From NCBI GenBank assembly GCA_036399175.1, contig DASWNP010000063.1, positions 88,589 through 152,588 on the forward strand: a stretch of DNA of 64,000 nucleotides, read 5' to 3'. The notes under the pieces are model-generated. The model saw only the letters and a program-made list of their open reading frames with translations. It searched no databases and was not told where the DNA came from. The DNA is from DASWNP01 sp036399175. GTDB lineage: Bacteria; Acidobacteriota; Blastocatellia; Pyrinomonadales; Pyrinomonadaceae. This document shows, in pieces, positions 25,582 through 34,500 of the stretch. The translations under genes were made by a program, and so were the position numbers. Each line of letters opens with the position of its first letter. Position 1 is the stretch's first letter.

Positions 25582-26249
25582 TAATCCTGCTCGGCCTCCG
25601 CGTTTGAAGTTCTGACGGAGACGGTTTCGCGCTCAGGTGCGACGCGCGAGGCGCTCTCCTGCTCCGAGTCGCCTTTCGCCGCCACTGTGCGCTGCACGTA
25701 GCCGACGCGCAGAGTCCATTCAAACCCGCTCTCGCCGCGCCCCGTCTTCTGATTTTCGCTGACGGGGACGACCGAGAAAGTGCCTCCGCGATTCATCTCG
25801 GAAATCATCTTCGTCACGTCGAAGGGCGTGCGCCCGACGACGACGAGGTCTAAATCCGCACGCGTCTGACCGCCGACGCGCGAAACGTCTCTGACGTTGA
25901 TGCGCGAGACGCGCACGCTCGCAGGGAGCGCGGATTCTAAATCAGCCAGCAGGCGCGACCACGAGAAGCGTTTTCTATCGACGAGGGTGTGCGCCGCTTC
26001 GAGCACCCTCAACTGGTCGGGCGGGACAGACTCCCGAACCTCCGACGCCTGCGCCTGAAGCGTCGCGCGCTCCTTTCTGAGAGCCTGCACGTCCACCTCG
26101 ACGCGGTCGGCCTGCGTCTTCGTCTGCCGACTTTCGGCGACGATAAAGACGAGCGCCAACAGCGACGTGCAGGCGACGACGACGGAAATCGTCCACGGCA
26201 ACGTGCGATTACGAAAAGGTTGACTGGCGAGGTTGAGCTTGGCTATCAC
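25581..26249 (-). CDS. pilN: PilN-like type IV pilus assembly protein
   Basis: 222 residues beginning MIAKLNLASQPFRNRTLPW. The INLA-type motif near the N-terminus is the PilM-binding segment of PilN. One membrane span (VVVACTSLLALVFIV) and a coiled coil follow, then a periplasmic domain with ALPASVRVSRINVRDV. First gene of the visible pilN-pilO-pilP-like-pseudopilin operon. pilM would be expected upstream but is absent, and pilQ is not in the window. Confidence 0.82.
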   Translation of the reverse strand: MIAKLNLASQPFRNRTLPWTISVVVACTSLLALVFIVAESRQTKTQADRVEVDVQALRKERATLQAQASEVRESVPPDQLRVLEAAHTLVDRKRFSWSRLLADLESALPASVRVSRINVRDVSRVGGQTRADLDLVVVGRTPFDVTKMISEMNRGGTFSVVPVSENQKTGRGESGFEWTLRVGYVQRTVAAKGDSEQESASRVAPERETVSVRTSNAEAEQD

Positions 26250-26460
26250 TTAATTTTCGCTTTTCAGGACAAATCGGGACGGCGAGCCTGCAACTCGAAG
26301 AACTCCCTCGTGCCCCTCTCTCTTGCGCTCACCACGCAGAAAGGATAACGCGCCCCACACCACCCACGCAACCGACACGGATGCCCCAACAGCATCCACT
26401 TCAAACACCTTTCACGCCCCCGGCCCCTGCGAGTTGCGGAAATTTAACGGCAGCGAGACC
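26250..26460. other. Upstream region of the pilN operon
   Basis: Together with the adjoining hairpin this leaves 322 bp without a gene. It presumably carries the pilN promoter, but no convincing -35/-10 pair stands out. Confidence 0.4.
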
Positions 26461-26573
26461 AAAGGGGAAACGGGAAAAAGGGGAAAGGGAAAAGGGGAAA
26501 GGGGAAAGGCAGAGGCGAGAATGCGGCTGCCTTTCTTTCCCTTTACCCCTTACCTTTTCCCCTACCCCTTTTT
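26461..26573. repeat. Tandem-repeat hairpin, AAAGGGG family
   Basis: Left arm 26461-26510 is AAAGGGG/AAACGGG units with some length jitter. Right arm about 26530-26573 is the complement. The loop is GCAGAGGCGAGAATGCGGCTGC. It reaches the stop codon of the next gene (26572-26574). Confidence 0.85.
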
Positions 26574-27546
26574 ATCGCTGCGGCGTGGCCTGGCTGACGA
26601 CGCGGGAGTTGACGATGCGCCCGGCAGCGTCGAGCGTGAGTTCGATGACTGCGCCGGAGGTGTCAGTGACGCGTCGGAGGAGTTGTCCGGCGCTGTTGGT
26701 GGTTTCGCTCAGCACTCGCAGGTCTGAGACGTTGCCGACGGTGCGCTGGCCGACGACCGTGCCCGCCGTGTCGAGCGTGCGCTCGACGATGTTTCCGGCG
26801 CGGTCAACAGTGCGCTGGACGGTCTGGCCGAGCGTATTGACGGTCTGGCTGAGCAGGCCGCCGGGCTGCGTCACGTTGTTGAGCGTCTGGCCGACCGTGC
26901 CGACCGTTCTATCGACGACGCCGCCGGGTTGCAGCGCCGTGTTCGCCACGCCGCCGACAGTGCCGACCGTGTTATCGACGCTCTGAAGCAATCGTTCGAG
27001 AATTTGCGGGTTGCGGTCGATGGTCGTGAGCGTGCGGTCGATGATGGCGGCGACGTTGTCGAGCCTGACTTTGAGCAGCACTTCGGCGCGCACGCCCTTG
27101 ATGGTCAGCTTCACTTTGTCGATTCCGGCTTCGGCTCCGGCGGTCAGTTGAAGCAGGTTGGCGAGACGCGCGTCGAGCGAGACGCGCGCGCGCAGGTTTT
27201 CGACTTCGAGGTTTATCTCTTCGACCGAGAGATTCGGAACGTCGAGCAACACGTCTGGGTCTCCGGTCGCTGCCGACTGGCGGCGACGCTCGCTGGCGGC
27301 CTCCTGCCGACGACGGTCTTCCTCGGAGAGCGGGCGCACGGGCGAGATGGGCGAAGGCGTCGGGCGCGGCTGCTGCTGGCGAGCGAGCGCGCCCGCCGGT
27401 GCGGGCAGCCCTGTCGTGGTCGTGGTGGTAATCGAGGCGTCGCGGTTTCCCTGATTGGTGGTCGTGGTCTGTTGTGCGTTGGCGTTGAAGGCGGCGGCGG
27501 CGAGCACGAGCACTAATATCGCTCCGCGAGCAGAGAGCTTTTTCAC
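26572..27546 (-). CDS. Secreted protein with a conserved LDNV..IDRNPQIL domain
   Basis: 324 residues. The chosen start is a GTG at 27546 preceded by GGAGGG at nine bases; it gives VKKLSARGAILVLVLAAAAF, a proper signal peptide. A Thr/Gln-rich linker follows, then a domain of about 90 residues (VPNLSVEEINLEVENLRARV, GVRAEVLLKVRLDNVAAI, TTIDRNPQILERLL). The rest is a repetitive amphipathic tail with VxxTVxTVGxT-type periods. I recall similar domain plus periodic tail proteins in actinobacteria, all uncharacterised. Last of three co-directional secreted genes. Confidence 0.7.
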   Translation of the reverse strand: MKKLSARGAILVLVLAAAAFNANAQQTTTTNQGNRDASITTTTTTGLPAPAGALARQQQPRPTPSPISPVRPLSEEDRRRQEAASERRRQSAATGDPDVLLDVPNLSVEEINLEVENLRARVSLDARLANLLQLTAGAEAGIDKVKLTIKGVRAEVLLKVRLDNVAAIIDRTLTTIDRNPQILERLLQSVDNTVGTVGGVANTALQPGGVVDRTVGTVGQTLNNVTQPGGLLSQTVNTLGQTVQRTVDRAGNIVERTLDTAGTVVGQRTVGNVSDLRVLSETTNSAGQLLRRVTDTSGAVIELTLDAAGRIVNSRVVSQATPQR

Positions 27547-27664
27547 TTTAAGTTTCCCTCCGAAAAGTTTGATGAAAACCGAGCTGAGCTTTCTTCTGAA
27601 AGGTCGGGGTCGTTCGGGCATCAGTTCATCAAGGCAGCCCGTTCAAAGGGGGAGAGCGATGTTC

Positions 27665-28126
27665 TCAAGGGGGCGTGGAAGTCGGCGTCGTCTGCGTCGG
27701 AGACTGAGACGGGCGGCGCTCGCCGATGCGTTGCAGCAGATGTTCGAGCGAAGCGCGGAAACGGACTCGACCGCGCACGTTTCTGAGCAGCACGTCGATG
27801 CTCCTGGCGCTCAGAGCGACGCCGACGCGCAGGTTCAATCCGCGCGCACCTTCTTCGCCTACTTCGACCGAAGTAGAAGCCTCGAAGTCGCTTTCGGTGA
27901 TGCGGCGCTGGTCGATGTTAAGGTCAAAGTTTTCGTCGGCAGTAGTGCGCGGCGCTGCCGGGGCAGTCGGCGCAGGCTGCTGCTGCTGAACGGTCGTCAC
28001 GGAGTTGACCGTCGGGGCTGTCCGGGTCTGCGCGCCGAGAGAGAGGACGGCGGCGAGTTGCATACAGACGACGAGCGAAGCGCGAAGAAGTTGTTTTCCT
28101 GAAGCGCGGAGAAGCTGTTTTCTCAA
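27665..28126 (-). CDS. Secreted protein, second of a three-gene set
   Basis: 153 residues with a signal peptide (LLRASLVVCMQLAAVLSLGAQ) and a Gln/Pro/Ala linker. The domain (STSVEVGEEGARGLNLRVGV, SIDVLLRNVRGRVRFRASLE) is patterned like the LEVENLRARVSL..VRAEVLLKVRLD region of the next gene. The start codon overlaps the stop of the preceding gene (ATGA), so the two are coupled. Function unknown; perhaps a partner of the 324-residue protein. Confidence 0.66.
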   Translation of the reverse strand: MRKQLLRASGKQLLRASLVVCMQLAAVLSLGAQTRTAPTVNSVTTVQQQQPAPTAPAAPRTTADENFDLNIDQRRITESDFEASTSVEVGEEGARGLNLRVGVALSARSIDVLLRNVRGRVRFRASLEHLLQRIGERRPSQSPTQTTPTSTPP

Positions 28127-28848
28127 GGCTGCGCCTCCCTGCCCTTGATTCGGAGAGCGGGAGAGGCGGGGGCTTCTGCTGCGGCGGGTGAGGCCGGCGT
28201 CGGCGTTGCTGTCGCGGGCGGCGAAGTTGGTGTCAGGCTTGGCGGAGTTGGCGACGGCGACGAAGCGGGCGGCGCTGCTTCGCGTTCGTCTTCGACCGGA
28301 ACTTCGCCCAAAGCTTCGGCGACGATGCGGTCGATGTCTGCGAAGACGCTGATGATGCGCAGGCGTATGCCGATGTCGCGGTAGGTTTCGCCGGGGCGGA
28401 CGGGGCGCGGAAGATTCTGGCGCTCGGCCTCCCAGACGGTCTCGCGGCGCGGCCTGCCCGTGAACGCGACCGACGCGTTCGGCACTTCTTCAAAACGCAG
28501 CTCGCGCGCCCTGACGTTGGCCTTGATGACGAGGTCGGCATCCTCCGTCGAGATGTCGGACGCGGGCGGCGCTACATTTCCGTTGCTCGGCGTTTGCGAA
28601 GCTTCACTCGCAGCCGTCGAAGCCGAGTCCGGCGACGCTGCCCTGACGGTTGTCGGACGTGTTTGCCCCGGCGCGCTGGTCTTGCGCGCACGCACCTGTC
28701 TGCGCGCGCTCGATTGTGCCTGCCCTTCGACGACGACGGCGACTACTAGGACGCACGACACGAGCGCGGCGACCAACCGCCGCACCGTTACGCTTCTCGA
28801 TTCTCTGCTCAGCGACATAGCGACGCAACCGGAAAGAACGCGATTCAA
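28123..28848 (-). CDS. Secreted protein, first of a three-gene set
   Basis: 241 residues with a signal peptide (LVAALVSCVLVVAVVVEGQAQ), a disordered linker, then a domain with DADLVIKANVRARELRFEEV and IGIRLRIISVFADIDRIVAE. A Pro/Ala/Thr tail ends RIKGREAQP. The spacing of the two domain halves mirrors its two downstream neighbours, which suggests a family that diversified by duplication. It overlaps the next start by four bases. Envelope or extracellular role likely; nothing more can be said. Confidence 0.66.
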   Translation of the reverse strand: MNRVLSGCVAMSLSRESRSVTVRRLVAALVSCVLVVAVVVEGQAQSSARRQVRARKTSAPGQTRPTTVRAASPDSASTAASEASQTPSNGNVAPPASDISTEDADLVIKANVRARELRFEEVPNASVAFTGRPRRETVWEAERQNLPRPVRPGETYRDIGIRLRIISVFADIDRIVAEALGEVPVEDEREAAPPASSPSPTPPSLTPTSPPATATPTPASPAAAEAPASPALRIKGREAQP

Positions 28849-28952
28849 AATAATCGCCGACGAACGAATTTTAAGGGGAAGAATTTTCGGGGGTTTTGAA
28901 AGCGGCGCTATGATAACAGAAATTACGAACCCCGCAAGAGCCTCAAGCCAAA

Positions 28953-29031
28953 CGATGAACGCGGCAGCGTGAACGCGGAATGAAAGACAAACTGCTTTTC
29001 ATTCATCGTTCCGCGTTCATCGTTCATCATT
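28953..29031. repeat. Tandem-heptamer hairpin, GAACGCG/GATGAAC family
   Basis: Left arm 28953-28982, right arm 29000-29031 (CATTCAT, CGTTCCG, CGTTCAT units). The loop GAAAGACAAACTGCTTTTC matches the loops at 37336 and 58432. The stop codon of the GGDEF gene (29027-29029) lies within the right arm. Confidence 0.85.
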
Positions 29032-30007
29032 TCTCTGATGAGTGCTCGGGAGTCATGGTCGAAGAGGGCTGTGTGACGCAGTAGGCGGAGACGCGGTTGC
29101 GTCCGCTGTGCTTGGCGCGGTAGAGGGCTGTGTCGGCCAGCTCAATCAGCTCGATGGGGTCGCGCGCGTCGTCGGGGAAGGTGGCGACGCCGATGCTGAT
29201 GGTGATGTGGAAGGTGCGTTCGCCTTCGCCGGAAATGTTCTGCGTGCCGCGACGCGTGGCCGAGAAAGGCTGCGCTTCGATGGCGGCGCGGACGCGCTCG
29301 GCGGCGACGAGTCCCTGCGCGCAGTCGGCGTTCAAAAGAAAGGCCGCGAACTCTTCGCCGCCGAAGCGCGCCGCCACGTCGCCCGCGCGCAGGGCGCGCG
29401 TCACTACCGCGCCGACCGTCTCCAAAGTCTGGCTGCCGACGAGATGGCCGTAGGTGTCGTTGACATCCTTGAAGTGATCCAAGTCCATCATCAGGACGCA
29501 GAAAGGGAGATTCTCGCTCTCGGCGCGCGCGGCTTCGCGGCGCAGCTCCGAGAAGAAAGATTTTCCTGTGAGCAGGCCGGTCAAATCGTCGTGGACGAGC
29601 AGGCGATGAATATGGCGCTGAAATTCGCGGTCGATGTCGTCGAGGAGGTCGAAGCGCAGGAGCTGCTCGCCGATGGTGAGCTTGTCGCCGTCCTGTAGAT
29701 AGGCTTCCGTGACGGACTGGCCGTTGACGAGCGTGCCGTTGGTCGAGCCGAGGTCGTTGATGCGGTAGAGGGGCGCGCCGGTCTGCGGGTCTTTCTCGAT
29801 GGTGATGCGGGCGTGCATGCGCGAGGCGCGGGCGTCGTTGACGCGCACGTCGGCTTCGAGCGCCCGACCGAGCGTGACTTCGTCGCGTTCGAGCGGAATG
29901 GGCGCGGCCAGAAGCTCGCCGCGCAGAAAGACGAGCGCCGGACGGCGTTCGTGCGTTATCCGGCGCGTCGGCGCGTCGGCGCTGTCACTTGAATCTCGTA
30001 TCGACAC
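29027..30007 (-). CDS. FHA domain diguanylate cyclase
   Basis: 326 residues. The N-terminal FHA domain (about 35-115) shows GRALEADVRVND, SRMHARI and NDLGSTNGTLVNG, so it should bind phosphothreonine peptides. The C-terminal GGDEF domain (about 145-315) has an intact active-site RFGGEEFAAF. An inhibitory RxxD (RAGD) lies five residues before it, so the enzyme should make c-di-GMP with product feedback. The FHA domain suggests activation through a Ser/Thr kinase, none of which is in the window. Likely targets of c-di-GMP here include the pilus genes, by inference. Confidence 0.9.
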   Translation of the reverse strand: MSIRDSSDSADAPTRRITHERRPALVFLRGELLAAPIPLERDEVTLGRALEADVRVNDARASRMHARITIEKDPQTGAPLYRINDLGSTNGTLVNGQSVTEAYLQDGDKLTIGEQLLRFDLLDDIDREFQRHIHRLLVHDDLTGLLTGKSFFSELRREAARAESENLPFCVLMMDLDHFKDVNDTYGHLVGSQTLETVGAVVTRALRAGDVAARFGGEEFAAFLLNADCAQGLVAAERVRAAIEAQPFSATRRGTQNISGEGERTFHITISIGVATFPDDARDPIELIELADTALYRAKHSGRNRVSAYCVTQPSSTMTPEHSSEK

Positions 30008-30234
30008 GGTTCACCCTGTATCCCGTCGGGTCGGGGCGGCGAAAAGGACGGCGGGGAGCGGCCTTCTGTTCGGACGCTTCATCTTAACGCGCACCGAGGG
30101 CGTGCGGCAATAAGAGCATCCGGCCAAACCGATTCAAACAGGGATGGACAGGATGCGCCGGATAAAAGAGGGCGAACAGGTTGAACGCCTTCTGCTTTCT
30201 CTCGATTGCCTGCTGCTTTCTTTGGGCTGCTTTC

Positions 30235-30264
30235 TTGTCGCGTGTGCGTCGATGACTCTATAAT
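30235..30264 (+). promoter_or_regulatory. Sigma-70-like promoter for ribA
   Basis: TTGTCG (30235-30240), an 18-bp spacer and a perfect TATAAT (30259-30264). The predicted start near 30271 coincides with the beginning of the repeat hairpin, so that hairpin would form the 5' leader of the ribA mRNA. Confidence 0.6.
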
Positions 30265-30271
30265 TGAGAAA

Positions 30272-30392
30272 GCAATCAGCCGTCAGCAATCAGCGTTCAG
30301 CCAAACAGTTGGATGAAGCATTCGTTTGAAACTTACCGCCGGTGGCTTTTCGGTTTGGCTGATAGCTGACGGCTGATTGCTGAACGGCTGAC
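30272..30392. repeat. Tandem-heptamer hairpin, ATCAGCC family, in the ribA leader
   Basis: Left arm 30272-30306: ATCAGCC, GTCAGCA, ATCAGCG, TTCAGCC. Right arm 30352-30391: the complement (GGCTGAT, AGCTGAC). The loop is about 45 bases. It ends six bases before the ribA ATG, leaving little room for a free ribosome site. Same family as 6071-6133. Confidence 0.88.
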
Positions 30393-30397
30393 GAGTT

Positions 30398-31063
30398 ATG
30401 TCTTCGAGGAGTTCCCCTGTGTTGAAAGAAGAGACGGCGGCAAATTGTCCCTGGTCGCGTGAGTCTTTGACCGTCGAGCGTATCTCTGTGGCGAAGCTGC
30501 CGACGGAGGTGGGCGAGTTCAAAATCGCGGGCTACCGCTCGCTTGTCAGCGACGAGGAGTTCGTCGTGCTCTTCAAAGGCGAGATGGAGCGCGACGTGCC
30601 GACGCTGGCGCGCATCCATTCGCAGTGTTTGACGGGCGACGTGTTCGGCTCGACCAAGTGCGACTGCGGGCGACAACTCCAGCGCGCCATGCAGCTCATC
30701 GAAGAGGCCGGGCGCGGCGCTATCGTCTACCAGCTACAGGAAGGGCGCGGCATCGGCATCATCAACAAGATTCGCGCCTACGCCTTGCAGGACGAGGGCG
30801 CGGATACGGTGGAAGCTAACGAGCGTTTGGGGCTGGCCGTAGATTTGCGCGAGTACAGGCAGTGCGCCGAAGTGCTCTTCGATTTGGGTATGTGCAAGGT
30901 GCTCGTGATGTCGAACAACCCGCTCAAGATTCAGGCGATGAAAGAAGCGGGCTTGCAGGTAGTTGACCGCGTGCCCATCGAAGTCGAATCGGCGGACGCC
31001 GCCATGCATTACCTGCGCACGAAGAAAGAGAAGCTCGGACACCTTTTGGAAACCATCAAGTAA
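30398..31063 (+). CDS. ribA: GTP cyclohydrolase II
   Basis: 221 residues. RibA opens GTP to the diaminopyrimidine that begins riboflavin synthesis. Zinc ligands are the cysteines in GSTKCDCGRQL plus one upstream (SQCLTGDVFG); the catalytic segment is LQEGRGIGIINKI, and TVEANERLG and MSNNPLKI are further landmarks. There is no DHBP synthase domain, so ribB must be elsewhere. The N-terminal 25 residues before VERISVAKLPTEVG look non-homologous, so initiation could be a little further in. No FMN riboswitch is visible; a repeat hairpin takes the leader. Confidence 0.92.
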   Translation: MSSRSSPVLKEETAANCPWSRESLTVERISVAKLPTEVGEFKIAGYRSLVSDEEFVVLFKGEMERDVPTLARIHSQCLTGDVFGSTKCDCGRQLQRAMQLIEEAGRGAIVYQLQEGRGIGIINKIRAYALQDEGADTVEANERLGLAVDLREYRQCAEVLFDLGMCKVLVMSNNPLKIQAMKEAGLQVVDRVPIEVESADAAMHYLRTKKEKLGHLLETIK

Positions 31064-31103
31064 GGCTCGCCTCCCGCCCTTCCTCTTTCGACGCGCGAGC
31101 CTT
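31062..31103 (+). terminator. Hairpin after ribA
   Basis: A 9-bp stem (31062-31070 with 31095-31103, AAGGCTCGC and complement) with a 24-nt loop. It begins inside the ribA stop codon and has no U tract, so termination is uncertain. Confidence 0.4.
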
Positions 31104-31598
31104 CAGTCTCCTACTCAAAACCTCCTTGCAGACGTATTCAAATTTTTTGTTATCCATCCAAAAATTTGAATACGCGCCTCAACCTCCCCGAGCCTTCGGA
31201 CGCTTCCCTCTATCTTTAACCCCTCTTTCGCGCCGCTTTTCAGAGAGAGGCGTCTGGGATGGATTCTGGAACAAATGTTGCGTCCGTAGAATTTGAATAA
31301 GGACGCGCGCACAGAGTCTCGGCGGACTGCCTTGCTTGTCCGCCTCTTCCGTAGCACGGTTTTCTCGCCGCCACACCGGCAATTATTCGCTCCAGGGTTT
31401 TCAAGGTTTTCATCCGGCTCGCCGCAGCAACTCTCTCCGAGAGAGGGTTGCTACCCGAACGTTTTGTTTTTGCCGTCGGGCTCGCCGTAGCGCCCGGCGC
31501 GGCTTGAACGAGAGAATCAGGAAGACAGTTTCCAACATCCCTTCGAGCTAACCCGGTCAAACCGTACCGGCTGCTCCTACCTAACAGGAGTCCCTGAC
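31064..31598. other. Long leader region of the TonB-dependent receptor
   Basis: 535 bp without a credible gene. It contains the ribA hairpin, the AT-rich inverted repeat at 31133-31174 and a short CTCTCTCCGAGAGAG inverted repeat near 31430. The receptor promoter and any regulator site must lie here; no clear -35/-10 pair stands out. Confidence 0.45.
31133..31174. repeat. AT-rich 15-bp perfect inverted repeat
   Basis: CGTATTCAAATTTTT (31133-31147) and its exact complement (31160-31174) with a 12-nt spacer. It could be a terminator for ribA in either direction, given its T and A runs, or an operator ahead of the receptor. Its composition differs sharply from the surroundings. Confidence 0.7.
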
Positions 31599-34500
31599 AT
31601 GAGAAAACAATCCCTCTGGCGGGCGTTGAGCTTGACGTTCTGCATGATTCTGAGCGCGCAGCTCAGCGCCTCGGCGCAGGAAGCGACCGGCAAAATTTTA
31701 GGAACCATCACGGACGAGCGCGGGGCTGTGCTGCCCGGCGCGAAGGTCACAGCCACCAACGTCGCCACCCAAATCACACGCGAGGCGACCACGAACGACG
31801 ACGGCTATTTTGAAATCACTTCGCTCCCCATCGGGACTTACCAGGTTTCCGCCGAGCAGTCCGGCTTCAAGAAATCGGTCAGCACCGAGGAGCGACTGCA
31901 AATCAACCAGACTCTGCGTTTTGATTTGAAGCTCGAAGCGGGCTCGGTTGCCGAAACCGTCGAGGTCACGTCGGGCGCGACGACGGTCGAGACGGCCAAC
32001 CCGACCATCGGGCAGTCGGTCACAGACCGCCCCATCGTCAACCTGCCCTTGAACGGTCGCAACGTGCTTCAGCTCGCGCTCACTTTGCCCGGCGTCACAG
32101 AGAGGAACCCGGACGCTACCACGCAGGCCGGAACTTTCAACATCGGGGGCGGTCGCTCCGACTCCGTCACCTTCCTTCTGGACGGCGGCAACAACAACAA
32201 CCTCCTGTCGAACGGCGTCGTCTATAACCCGAACCCCGACGCCGTCGCCGAGTTTCGCATCCTGACGAGCAACTATACGGCTGAGTACGGGCGCAACGCC
32301 GGTGGCATCGTCAGCGTCGTCACCAAGTCGGGGTCGAACGAGCTGCACGGAAGCCTCTTCGACTTCCTGCGTAACGACAAGCTGAACGCCAACTCCTTCT
32401 TCAACAACCGCAACGGTCTGCCCCGAGAGATTCTCAAGCGCAACCAGTTCGGCGGCACGGTCGGCGGCCCCATCCACATCCCGAAGGTCATCAACGGTAA
32501 AGATAAGTACTTCTTCTTCGTCGCCTATCAGGGTCAGCGACAGGTACTCAACCAGACGACCGCCTCGGTGACGACCTTCACGCCCGCCGAGCTTAAAGGC
32601 GACTTCTCGCACTCGGGCGCTAACGGCGGCCCTGACCGCGCCGTCGCCAACTTCCTGCTCGCTCATCCCTTCTATCAACCCAACCCCGCGCTCGCCGCAC
32701 AGGCCATCATCGACCCTTCGAGAATCGACCCCGTCGCGCAGCGATACATCGCCAACGGGCTGATTCCGACTTCGCCCACGGGCGAGCTTGTCTCGCAGGG
32801 GACGAGCAAGGACGACCGCGACGAGCTGACGATGAAGTTCGACCTCAACCTGCGTAAGAACGACCGCCTCGCCATCACGCTCGGCTCAAGCCGCAATCCG
32901 CTGCTCTTTCCCTTCGGCAACACGGCGGCCAACAACCCGAACGTCTCCGGCTTCCCTATCACGACGAAGGTCAAGAACTACTTCGCCAACATCGCCTACA
33001 CTTCCGTCTTCTCGCCGACGCTTCTGAACGACTTCCGTTTCACGGCGCAGCGCGCCAACCAGCGCCAGCTCGTCCCGGCCGCCGAGCTTCCGATTCCGAG
33101 CGCGCTCGGCATCACCGGCATCACGCCCGACAACCCGGCTGGCCCCACGCGTCTCGAATTCGACAGAGGTCTCACCATCGGCTTCGCTCCCAACGGCCCG
33201 ACCACGCTCGTCAACAACACCTTCACCTGGACGGACACCGTTTCCTGGATTAAGGGCAAGCATAGCTGGCGGCTGGGCGGAAGCTACTCGGCCTACCAGA
33301 ACAACACCGTCTTCGACTTCTACGTGACCGGCACGTACTTCTTCTACGGCGCGGCGGGCGGCGTCCACACCGGACTCACCGACGACGACGGCAATCCCGT
33401 CTACGGCGAAGGCGACGACCTCGGCAACGACTTCGCAGACTTCCTCTTCGGTCTGCCGGACGAGTACCTGCAATTCGGCGAAGCGCCTTCCGACATCCGC
33501 TCCAAGTCGTTCTACGTCTTCGCGCAGGACGAGTGGAAGGTGCGCCCGAACCTGACGCTCTCGCTCGGAGTGCGCTACGAGTACGACACGCCGAAGCGCG
33601 ACACGCGCGGTCGCTCCTTCTCCGTCATCGCCGGACAGCAATCGACCGTCTTCCCGAACGCGCCGCGCGGTCTGGTCTTTCCGGGCGACCCCGGCGCACC
33701 CGTCGGCGCGAATTTCCCCGACAAGAACAACATCGCGCCGCGCGTCGGCTTCGCATGGGATCCGTTCAAGGACGGCAAGACGAGCGTGCGCGGCGGCTTC
33801 GGCGTCTTCTACGACATCCTGAAGGGCGAAGACAATTTGCAGTTTAACGGCCAAGCTCCCTTCTTCGGCTTCGCCGACCTTTTCTTCGACCCGCTCTCGT
33901 CAAACCCGACCGGGCCGGTCAACTATCTCAGCCAGCCGTTCGCCTCGACCGGCTCGTTCAACAACTTCCCTTCGCGTCCGCCCGCGCCTAACGTCAATTT
34001 TCAGGAGGCTTGCGGCGGCCCCTGCGGCGGCGGCGGCGTCTACATCGTCGATCCGAACCTGCGCACGCCCTACACATACCAGTACAGCCTGAGCCTTCAG
34101 CGCGAGCTGGTCAGGAATTTAGTCGCCGAGGTGGCCTACGTCGGCAGCTCGTCTCACGGCATGACGGCGCTCGTCGATAGAAACCCGTTCATCCTCGGCA
34201 CCACTCAGCGCGTGCTCAACCAGCCTTCGGGCAACCGCAGCAACGCCTTCAGCTACTTCCTCGAATTCCGCAACGCCGCGAACGCTACCTACAACGGCCT
34301 GCACACCAGTCTCACCAAGCAGCTCTCCGATACCGGCCCCTTCGGCCAGACCTATTTCACGATGGCCTACACCTGGTCGCACGCGATTGACGACGCCTCC
34401 GGCTTCCGCAATCGCAACAGCCAGGTTCCCGTCTACAACAACGAAGCCTTGCGCGCCAGCTCCGACTACGACATCCGCCACCGCTTCACCGTGAGCGGCG

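Noticed and set aside
30272..30392. FMN riboswitch in the ribA leader
   Set aside because: The leader is a heptamer hairpin of the same family as 6071-6133, with no FMN aptamer core.
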